This document shows, in pieces, positions 23,201 to 35,200 of a DNA stretch of 64,000 nucleotides; position 1 is the stretch's first letter, and each line of letters begins with the position of its first letter. This stretch comes from Colias croceus (taxonomy: Eukaryota > Arthropoda > Insecta > Lepidoptera > Pieridae). The notes below the pieces were generated by a model that worked only from the letters and a program-made list of their open reading frames with translations, was not told where the DNA came from and made no database searches. The stretch spans positions 1,123,501-1,187,500 of the forward strand of contig NC_059540.1 in the NCBI RefSeq assembly GCF_905220415.1. Direction: 5' to 3'. Made by a program: the position numbers and the translations under genes.

Positions 23201-26200
23201 CCAGTGTTAGTGGGATTTATGTCAGGTAATGGCGCTGGACAATTCATGTCCTCGGATTTTATACCATCTCTTGTCCTAACAAAGTTATGTAAAACACAAA
23301 TGGCTTTGACGATATCATTGGCAAAATCTATCTTGACGTCTATTGGCCGGTGCAAAATTCGCCATTTGTTACACATTATTCCAAATGTGCATTCAACATA
23401 CCTTCGTGCTAAAGAAAGACGGTAGTTAAATATTTTTTTTTCTTTTGACAACATTTTACCTCCATATGGTCTCATCAGATTTTTAGTCATACCGAAGGCT
23501 TCGTCAGCTACAATTACGTATGGTAATTTAAATGCATTGTTCTCATTATCGGTGATAGATCTGGGCTCAGGAATGTTTAACAAATTTTCTGATAGTTTTT
23601 TGTAAAATGACGTTTCCTTAAAAACACCCGAGTCACTGTCTTTTCCGTAAGCTCCAATGTCTACCCATATAAAGCAATAGTTAGAATCGCACAAAGCCAT
23701 TAAAACTAACGAGAAAAAGTGTTTGTAATTGTAATACATTGATCCTGAGTGTGGTGGCTGAATTAAACGAACATGTTTGCCATCCAAAGCGCCAATACAA
23801 TTTGGAAAATGGGCTTTATTGGCAAATTGTTTAGATATTTCTATCCACATATCTGTAGTTGGTGGGCTCATGACCATAGCTCTTAAGTTTCTCCATAAAA
23901 CTTGGCACACTTGCTGAATTATAGCTGATAACGTAGATTTGCCAATTTTATAACCATACTGCAGCTCTGCTAATGAACAACCACTGGCTAAGTACCTGCA
24001 ACATAAATATTTTTTTGTTGTTTTAGGATCATTTTTGCAGAAAAAGTGGAAAAATTTAAGAGATGCCTACGTTAAAGAATTTAAAAAAAATAAAAATTTG
24101 AAATCTGGTTCTGGAGCTTCAACAACTTCATATGGATATTTTAAAAGATTAGGATTCCTTAAACAAGTTGTCCAAAAAAAAGTAACTGATAATAGCCTTG
24201 ACTTAGTGGAAACTTCAGAAAATGTTGATTCGAACAACGTTAAATCATCTTCAATTGAACATTTGCCCAGAAAGAAATATAAACTGAACCCAGCCGATGA
24301 GCATTTCGCAAATATTTTAGAAAGGAGTATAGATGCTCGTAATAAAAATGTAACAGAAAAAAAAGAAGAAGATGATGAAGATAAGTTATTTTGTCTTTCA
24401 TTGGTTAAGGAAATAAAAAAAGTTTCCGAAAACCGGCGCTTGAAGTTGAAAATTGAAATGTATAATTTATTAGAGCGCTACCAATCCGCAGAAGCACAGT
24501 CATTTGGAGACATTAACTACCCGTCTACTTCATATAATTCACAACAGCAGCCAAGAAACTATTCAACTTCATTCAGAAGTCCTCAATATAGAGACTCGAT
24601 GCAGTATTCTGATAGAGAAGCTTCATCACAATATGGTTATACAACTAGTTCCTACACTTCACCTCCCACAAATTTTTCACAAGTAACATCACCCGGGTCA
24701 TACGAAGATTCTCAAGAACTGGATTTATTCAATAATAATAATTAAAATATAATTTGCTGGAAAGTCTCATTTCTTAAATTATCTATTTGATTTCTCGTTT
24801 TAAAGATTTTTGTTTAGTGGTTGTTTCTTTTAAGTAATAAAGAATTAACTTACCGTAATGTTACTATGAGTTTTTCTTTTGGTGATATGCAATATCTAAT
24901 AGCATCTTCACTGGGTTTTAAATCGTTCTCAACACAATCATATAAAAAATCAAAAGATGCAACAGACATCCTGAAGTAGTTAAAAAATTTTTCTTCATGT
25001 AGTCTCAGGTCGGGATATAAAGTAATGTACAGGCTTGAAGAAAGTCTTTCACTTAAAATGGGATGCACCCAGTATCGTCTTTGTCTTCTTCTGCGACGTC
25101 TCAGCCTTCGGTATAAAATCCATAAGCAAATTGCCTCCTCCACGTCCATTCTTAAGCAATGTTGATGCCAGACTGCCGCGCATACATTTGCCGTCATGTG
25201 AATGCTCTTACCGCGCGGCTCCGCGCGGCTCCGCGCGGCTCCGTGCGGTCATATGAACTTAGCCTAAATGACAGCTTGAATATAATTGATTGTGTTTCGA
25301 GTTTCGTTTATTTGAGATAAAATGTTTGTCAAGAAAGACGTTCGGTTTTAGTTTATAGGATATCTAGAAAATTGTAGAAATCTTTATTAGTGTTTGTTAC
25401 CGTCAAATAGTTCAATGAACGGGTTTACACTTCTAGAAATATTTTTGTTGTTGATATTAAATCCCGCTTAGTGTGCCTAAGCACAAGCTACAAAATAAAT
25501 GATATTTTCATATTATCAACTGCTGGGTACCTAAAATTATCGGCGACGAGTAATGTGGCTCGGTCAAGGAAAGCGCGTGTGCTTGCATTATCCTCGGATG
25601 AACTACGTACACGTAGACCAAGCTGCGTGGACCCACCTATATAGATATACCTACAGAGCCTTTACCTTTAATATTCAAATTCAAATTCGTTTTATTCAAT
25701 CAAACTTAACCTAACCTTGGGCCTTAGCCAAACGGCAAAACGCCAAGGAATAGAATACGCTATCGATAGAAATTGACATAAGCGTATGATGTTTTGCATA
25801 AGGATTCGGTCACCCTACCAACGACAACGACGACCACGAACAAAATTTTCATCCAGTCGCAATTAAATAAAATTGTGCAAAACACAATTAAAAATGAAAT
25901 TTAAGAATTTCCTGTCGTATTGGTGTTTGGAAAAAAAAATTTTTGAGATCAATGGATAAACAAACAGGTTTTTCATAGAAACGGTGGCTCCTAGAAAAAA
26001 ATGTATTTAACCTTTTTTATAGATAATTAGATTATATACAATTTTGGTTCAGGTGATTGTATGATAAACTTACCGTCTCGGCGAAAATCGCAAAAAACCC
26101 TATTTCTTTTTATTAATTGACCTCGAATTTTTTTATTCCTGAGTACCAGAATGACGGGAGATTTTAATATTGATTTTGAACAAATTTCGGCAAGATTGGA

Positions 26201-29200
26201 ACTTTGGTCGTGGTCGTCTGCGTCGTTGGTAGTGTGATCGAACCATTACCAAAATGTCATGAGCTTATGTCAATAATTAGCGTTAGCAGTTTCTATTCCA
26301 TGGCGTTACGTACGTTTGTCTAAGGCCCCTTAGAGCTAAATACATTAGGTGTTGTACATATTATGTTTAGTGATAGGTATGTATCAATCATCGGTTCGAG
26401 ACTGGCATCTTTGCTAGGTTACCGAGAAGGTAACCTGTATTAAAGATGACAGTTCCTTCCCCATATAATGTATATAATATGAAAAAAAAACATCTCAGGT
26501 GGTCATCACAATAATTAAGTCAACGAATTTGTTTTTTTAAATTGGGACATAGATAATATAAAAGAAATTAACTAATAGGTATCTTAAGTTACTTATGAAC
26601 ATGAAAGGAGTCGAGTGATTATGTGTGGTATAAGTTAGTGTATGTGCGTGTGTGTATTGAGTATGTTTGTGTCTGCGTATGTGTAAGTGAGTGTGTGTGT
26701 GTGTGTGTTTGAGTGGATGTAGATGTGTATGCATATAAAAGACTGTATATATATATTATTTGTTGTTTTCTATTATCTAAACATTGAATGTTGCCCTTAC
26801 ACATGTGTGAGTTTTCCAATATGTGTTTTGTCTTATACCATCTACTACCACCAGCTGGTAGTCCACCGTCAATGCGGCAACGGCCGGCTCGACGAGGGCG
26901 AGGAGTGCGACTGCGGCACGATCGCCGAGTGCCAGAACCTGAACCCGTGCTGCGACCCGTTTACGTGCCGCCTCACCAAGGAGGCGCAGTGCGCGGCCGG
27001 TGACTGCTGCGATCGATGCCAGGTATACTGCCACCATTGTTCTGGTATCCTAGTACTTTTTACACAGGGTGGAGAGGTATCTTTGAATATTGCCAAAGAA
27101 GTTTCACCTCTGACACGTGTGCTCGGCACAGACGCATTTTTCATACAGGTTTTGTATGCCCTGGAGGAAAACTTGAAATACTGGAGATAGCAAATTTTAC
27201 TGAAAGGAAATATTCTTTTATTTTTAATTTTGAGATTGTCGATAATTCACTTACAATGCCCGAGAATCCTGCGACCCGTTCACGTGCCACCTCAACAAGG
27301 AGGCGCAGTGCGCGACCGGCGAATGCTGCGATCGATGCCAGGTATACTGCCACCACATTCCTGATATCCTAGTACTTTTTTTATATAGGGCGGAGAATTT
27401 TGGAGGAAAAGTACGTGGAATACTGGAGATAGCAAATTTTACTGAAAGGAAATTCCTTATTTTTAAAACGAAATAAGACTGCATTTGAGATTGTCGATAA
27501 TTCACTTACAATGCCCGAGAATCCTGCAACCCATCCACGTGCCGCCTCACCAAGGAGGCGCAGTGCACCGGCGACTGCTGCGATCAATGTCATGTATACT
27601 GCCACCACTGTTCTGATATTCTGGTACTTTTTTTATACAGGGTAGAAATTTAGCAGACCATGAAGAAAAATTGGCCAGATGCTGCCTCTATTATGATAAT
27701 TTAGCATTTTTTATACTAGATGGATGTGATGGTTTTGATTAGGAAAAAACTTCTTGAAATATTGGAGATATTTTTAATAGAAATAAAACTGTGGTCAAAG
27801 ATTTTCCAAAATTCACTTCGTATCCTATCGTTGTATACTTCTATGACAATGCTGATATCGTAATTTTTTGTTAATCTGTATTAGAACCAAAACAAAAAAA
27901 ATGTGTATTAATTTTCAAATAAACATACGCTGTGTAATTAAAACTGCTACATTTTGTGCCTCTGTATGTGTACACTTCTAATTTATACTGATTCCAATGC
28001 GGCGAACCGACCTTTACGAAACAGCAATTCCCAATGTATCAATTCAACCTTAATTAACGAACATTGTTCAACGGACATTACCATTCCATTCACTGGCCGT
28101 TTTGTTTCAAATCTATTTTAAAACTAACCCTTTAAAGGGTTTTAATTCCACTGCGTTCAATTTGGACTTCTTCCTTTCAGGGTTGTAATTTATTTACATT
28201 TATAACGTCAAGCTTAAACTGCAATTCATTCAGCTAGATTTCTTTTAGAAGTGCCTTTGAATCGTTAAAATACATAAAAATCATTTACAACCGGTTTGGA
28301 AGGCATTTTGTAGAGAAAAGTAATAAGCCGGCAAGAAACCATTCCATAATTTTGTGTTTCTCTAAAACTTTCTAGATTAAATGACCCGAAAAAAACCTTC
28401 TAACTTCCACATTTCTTGCTAGCTAAAACCGCGTGGCGTTGTCTGCCGGGATTCAACCAACGAGTGTGATCTGGAAGAAACTTGCACTGGGCTATCTGGA
28501 GCTTGTCCAGCAGACGCATACAAGAAGAATGGGGAAGCTTGTGAGGGGGGCAAGGGGTATTGCTTCGCGGGACAATGCCCCACATTGTCCCTGCAGTGTG
28601 AGAAGATCTGGGGCCCGGGGACCATTGGGGCGGATAAAGAGTGCTTTGAACAGTTCAACTCGAAGGGTGCGGTTACTGGACATTGTGGGAAGGACGCTAA
28701 TGGGAATTTCATCAAGTGTGATATGGAGTGAGTGGTTTTATGTACCATATTGACATTAATTAATATTAGTTATGAAGAATAATTTTATTTAGTTTATGAC
28801 AATATTCCTAATTCTATACATTTTACATTTTATTTAACAACATTCAAAGAACCGGAATTCGAAATATTATCAATATTTATCATCATCATTCGATCCAACA
28901 CATAACATCTCTAAATCATTCTAGAACACTCCACTTCTCAATTATTATCGATAGTTCAAAATGTAGAATCCATTGACTATTACAGAACAATTGCTCAAAC
29001 AGAACCCAACATTCCAATCACCTAATTAAAAAATCACAACATTCCATCGAACAAACATATCAAAACGTTCTAGAAACGTCCAGAACCTCCTAGAACATTC
29101 CAGAACATTATAACAACCATATCCAACCTTTCTACAATGTTCTAGAATCTTCAAAAAAATTCTCGAACCTTCTAGAACATTCTAGAACCTTCCAGAACAT

Positions 29201-32200
29201 TCCAGAACGTTCTAGAACATTCCCCATATTACAGGAACGTGCGTTGCGGCTCGCTGCAGTGCCAGCTCGGCAACCGGTACCCGATCGTGCCCGGTATGGA
29301 CGAGTACTACACACGGACTGTGATTACTATCAAGGGCAATGAGTATGATTGCAAGTGAGTTATTTATTTATTTATTAAGATTCAGTATGATTACAAATGA
29401 GTGGTTTATTTATTTATTTGGATTCTACAGCTTTAGAGTAAATTGTATTTTCTAATAATATTATGTTTATAGAAAATTAAGAATCAGTTAAGATTTCAGA
29501 ACAAGTTACTTACAGCTAGTGTGTGTGAATGAGAGAGTATGTGTGACTAGCACAGACATATTATATTAAGTAGACAACGCAAGTACCGCGATCTGTATGA
29601 AAACCAAGCGTGTCATATTTTTTGTACTGACCTTGACGCGTTATGACGTCACGAGCGCTTTTTAGTGATGGAAATTTCATTTTAAGCTAAATCGATTAGG
29701 GACGCCACTCGCGCGGCGATTCTAGTATAGGAGTACGATGATAGACTTTTCAATGAGAGGTTGTGTGCACGAGCGCAAAAACGAATTGGAGGAAATTTGG
29801 GTGCTGATCTTCGCGTGATCTTCATAAATTCTCTATATTTTCAAGTAAGTTTACCTACGCTATTATAATTCGTACACTAATATTAAAACACCTTACGTAT
29901 TCCGTGGTTTTCCTTGTTAGTAGGTAGTTCACAAACCAGATCTATGTCTAAGAGGTAGTCAAATAAATGAATCGTAATCGATTACAAAATCGATTCAAGA
30001 CTAGAATTTATTAAATATTATATTATAATTAGATAATATTTCCCATATTATTTATTATAAGTAGGTACTTATCTTTTTTGTTGTAGAATATGGACGAGTC
30101 TAACTCAAACAAAAAGAACAATTTTTAGAAACTAAACGAAAAGTTCGATGTTCGTGTTCGATTACAAAATCGATTAGAATCGAGAACTGTTGCATCGAAT
30201 GAACATCACTAAACACAAAATTGGACAGAAAAATGAGAACAGAAAAATGAGAAGACGCTATTCATTGCATATTATCATACGACGCCATCTTTACCGTGCC
30301 AAGTAAAAGCCGCAATGTATTCCGAATCATTCCGTATGATTTCGTATCCATGTTTGTCACGATCGTTTTCCACAAATATTCTTTAATTGATTTTAAAATA
30401 AATAGTGCATATTCTGATTAGAAAATTACTTACCGGTGGAAAGAAACATCTCCGACAACTCGGCCACTCATAACTGTGGAGTTTCTACAGTTTATTACTG
30501 CGCTATTCGGCATTTTACTCTATTCCGTTTCACGTCTTTCCTTGGCGAACTGCAAGCGCGGACTGAGTGTAGGTAAGCGTCAAGCAAGCGTTTTATGCTT
30601 AGTTTGGACACGGGAAGTACATACACTCGCGTAGTCTATCTTAATGTATGTCTGTGGTGACTAGGTAGTCGACCTGGATTCGTCTTCGTTTTACCTGCTG
30701 TTTATTTTTTTGATGGCTATTACATTGAAATGTTTGATGCCAGAAATATGTCAGTTATACTAATATACCTACTAATAACAGTATAAATACGCTTTTGCAT
30801 TTGTGATTTGTGACGTAATTCAGTTACATACAAAAGATTTTATTTTGATTAGACCATTTATTTCTAGATATTTTCTACTAGAAACACTTTTTCACTTGTA
30901 AGATTTTCCATAGCACAACAACTTCTTAGTAACGTAATTCCAGTACTTGAAACTATATAACATTGTACCTAAACAATATATAAATGTCTGAGAACAGGCG
31001 TTTGACGTCAATTCGTAGAAATTTTCTCGCAATTATTAAGACCTCACTTTGTAGAAACGTTTGTACATTTCGCTCTTTACAAGAAAACATAGCAATAACT
31101 ATTTACTGAATAAATTCATTATAATATAAATTCTCTTTTCTTTTTATTCTGTACTTTCTGGTATTTTATAAATTCCTTGTTTCTAGACACTTGTCTAGAA
31201 ACAAGGAATGTCTAGTTGCGCAAACACGCCCAAATTGTTAAGGGCAATGGAAATTGGTACCACCATGATTGTAAACCACCATTGCACCACTGTTATGAAA
31301 CAACAGGTGTTTTAAAACTGTACAGAGAGCGGTCATAAGACCTGGGTCTGGGAACGCTTTTAAAAGACCGTTTTTCACGGATTAACATAGGCCTCTTCAA
31401 ATGATCGCCGCTGAGTCCAGTCGATGGCTCATTCAAGCTTTTTTTATTATGTCAATAAATTCTTTTTTTTCTGTGCTGTCAATTGTGGGTAGTCGTCACT
31501 CCATTGCAATAATAATAATAATCATCATCATCATCTGCCCCTACACGTTCCCCTTGGGTCATTCTATGTTATATCCACTGGGCAAGAGCCTCTCCAAGCC
31601 GCTTCCACAAATCGCGGCCCTTTCACAAGAAAAACCAGTTATTTGTAAATTGGTGAAGTTCATCCCGCCATCGTTAATAATAATCACTACATAGTATAAA
31701 ACAAAGTCGCTTTCTCTATCCCTATGTCCCTTTTTATGCTTAAATATTTAAAACTACGCAATGGATTTTGATGCGGTTTTTTTTTAATAGATAGAGTGAT
31801 TCAAGAGGAAGGTATATAATTCATTAGGTTTTATACAAAGCGAGCGAAGCCGCGGGTGGGAAGCTAGTAATGAATAAAGGGCTTTTTTATTTTATTTTAC
31901 AATTCGCAGGGCAACAACGGGTCTCCCAGAGCACGCGGAAGTTGGCCCATTGGGTCTAGTGCGGGACGGCACGCCGTGCGGCGACAACCTCGTGTGCGTC
32001 AACCAGACCTGCACGTCCATCTTCCCATACATCGACCACACTAAGTGCCCCACGGACCATAATAACCACGAGTGTTCGGCGAGAGGGGTGAGTGCTCAAA
32101 CACTAATTTAAACTCAAACTTGAGAAACTCAAAAAAAAAGACAAATTTCAAAGTCGAACTCATAAGTCACACTCGAGTTCAAAAAACACTAATTCAAACT

Positions 32201-35200
32201 CAAACTTGAGAAACTCAAAAGTAAAACTTAAATTTCAAAGTCGAACTCATAAGTCGAGTTCAAATTCAAGCTCAAAAATCAAACTCAAATGCAATACCAA
32301 ATTTTTACTCATACTCAAACTCAAACTCAAATGCAAATTCAAAACTCAAAACTGTTTTATTCGTGTAAATGCTTCACGACGATCTTGTCTGTTACCCAGA
32401 TGTAATATAAGTTGCAACGCGCTTCTTTAGAAGCAATTCCTTGTTTTTCACTTCCCTAGAATTGTATGTCTATATTTATAATAGTCGTTTTTAAAATAAA
32501 CACTTTTACTTCACTGAACCTGCGAGCTATAGGAGGTGTCTATAGAATCTTCTGATCCAATTTCATATAGCCAAAAAAGATGGTGCTCGCCGAAAAGCGT
32601 GTTTTGCCAGAGTTTGTGTTATGGCAAAAACGTGTCACTCTGTGACCACTTTGTATTTTAATTTTTAATTCACCTTTGTTTTCGGATATTGCGTATTATT
32701 AAATATTTTCATCGAATTCCAAAAAAGCAAAACTCGATAACTTCCTTGATCAGTTTATTCCAGCGAGTTATTAAATTGAGCAATCGCCGAATAAAATTAT
32801 TTTACGTAGCAAACGACAACAATTAAAAAGTTATAACTACGTTAGCTCACCTGGAAAATGGGGATAAAATTTTAGCTAAAGAGTCGTGTACACTGCAGGC
32901 CAAGTTATAATTTAATAACATTTAATCAACCCCTGAATTTGGTTCGGACGTCGTTAATTATAAGTTGCCCAATGTACACGGCGCATGGTGGATGGTCTAA
33001 ATTAAACTGGCTAATTCTATATTCATTAAAAAGGAATATTCAATGAGCCAAAATATAGGTACCCACCTTGATTTACTTCTCTGTGAAGGTCGATTGACAT
33101 TATTGACGTGATTAATATTGATGATGGTAATAACGGGGTAGACCCTGCAATGTTCTCTCTTTGAGGAATCGAGTAAAAAATAATGAGGTAAGTTTACTGA
33201 CTTAAAATTACACAGATCGATCAATGTATATTTAACTGAATAGCGTATAATTTACTTCTTTGAAAACAAACAGAATTGCAAGCTAATAGATAATGAATTA
33301 TATTCTCATAACAAAAGCTATCTTATATAAATAGCTACAACTATTTTTACCTTTGCAATATTATTAATATTTTTTGAGAATATTAATACGTTCATAGGGC
33401 ATCAACATAGAGTCTATTTCCAAAAATCAAGTATCAAGACGCTCCGTCTCTACAATTGAACCGTTGTAACCCGTTTCGTATCCTAGTAATTAGCACCTCA
33501 TACAGAATTAGGAAAACGGTCGGCTAAACTTTCCCCGGGGTTGTGTTCAATAAACTATTGTTAGCTCTGGCAATAGCTCTGGCAATAACTCGTAGCGTTG
33601 TGTCTAACACTAAGTGGAAACTGCAGGCCGAATCGCCTCGGTCAAACTTATTAGAATTATAACTCTGTCTTTGAATTTCACCTCGCACATTGTTATGGAA
33701 ATCAGGCTTACAATTTGTTTAAGGTTGTTGTTAAAATTAATCTTCATTACTTTGCAGAGATCTTTTGTTATTAAAATTCTGTATTCTTTATTCAAAAGGG
33801 TGCTTATAATTTATAAAAGATCTACCATAGTAAAGTGAATATCATTCAAAATTGCATCAAATTTCGTACTAAGTCCATTTTATTTTTCAGTACTGATACT
33901 TTTTTCCAACCTACCCAAATTGTACGATCTATATTTAGTAAACATAGTTCCAAAAACCGCATATCCCTTTTCAATCCGTAACGCGGGCCTTGAAACAGAA
34001 TAGATTGTTCTCGTTGCCGTAAATCCACGTCAATGTTATCAGTTTAGAGATAATAGAATCCCCTACGCTGGCTATGCAGGGCGCTGGCAAATCAAATTGC
34101 GCTGTGCCTCGGTCAATGTAGTTATGTGAAGGCTGCTCGTGTGCTTCTGGATAGGAAATTACTGCTTTTTGAATATGATACTTCTTGTGACATAGGTGGG
34201 TTGATGTAAATAGGGAATACCGAATGGAATAGCGAATACAGATTTCAGATAGTATGTTTTTACTTTTCTGGCATAATGCCCAAATTAGGAGCAGCTAACT
34301 TGTAAGTTATAACAGAAGTAATTTAAAAGGAAGCCAGAAATTATTAATTTACGGAACAATCAGATAACAATTTATATTCCCTTTTCATGTGTTATTTTGC
34401 ATGTCCTAACAAATATAGAAAACCGTGCTCAAAACGCGGAACAAAGTTCTTTTCGTCCAGAAATAAATCTAACTGAAGAGCAAATATTCAAAGTTGAAAT
34501 CCGAAATGGAAGTCATTATTTGTTCAACAGTTTTCAAACCTTCACCCGAAAGTTCGCACAATCAACGTGCACTTTTACATTCCGCGTTAACATTTCTGGA
34601 AAGTTCCGAACTGTGTACAAGTTGGGACCGTAAACTTAGCGGTACACGTTGAGGCTCATCCAGGAGTGACATATCCCCGCGATACAGCTAACTTCGTAAT
34701 TGCACCGAACATGTTTAGGGAAGTGAGAGCAGATGTAAATGCATGTTCGCTGAACAGGTGTGCGAGTTTTATGGGCTTTAGGTATTATGTTCTCATGTAC
34801 GTAAAGTGAATAAGTATTTAGTAGTTATTGAATCAAATGTAAAATGCCACACGCATTGTACATGTGCTGTTTTCTCATAAACAATTAAATTTGCTATTCA
34901 TGGATTCTATTTTTATATAAAAAAATTGTTTCATTCATTTTTCGTCTTTATTCCTTTTTATTTTGTTTGTTTTTCATGCAAGATAAACTTCAAACGTGAA
35001 CATGATCTGATTTGAAAGATATAAAAGCTCTAATAAGTGGGCGGGGAACCCTTTATTTAAAGTTGAACAGTGAACACGCTTCTAGATTCCAATAATTCTC
35101 TAGATAAAGCCGTCATCTTCCACTATTGACTCCCGTCTTTGTTGTCTGTACTATTTAATCTCCACAATAACGAAATTCACACCGTGACCCACATAACATT

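Larger units (their letters stand above)
22141..25264. mobile_element. complete PIF/Harbinger DNA transposon
   Basis: The 3124-bp element is bounded by terminal inverted repeats starting GGCTAAGTTCATATGACCGC (22141; matched at 25264), with one mismatch over 34 bp. TSD TAA lies at 22138-22140 and 25265-25267, the TWA target typical of PIF/Harbinger. Subterminal regions are packed with the palindrome CCGCGCGG, likely transposase or MADF binding sites. It encodes both proteins such elements need, a DDE transposase and a MADF (Myb/SANT-like) protein, each with intact frames, so it may be autonomous. It sits in an ADAM intron. Confidence 0.95.
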
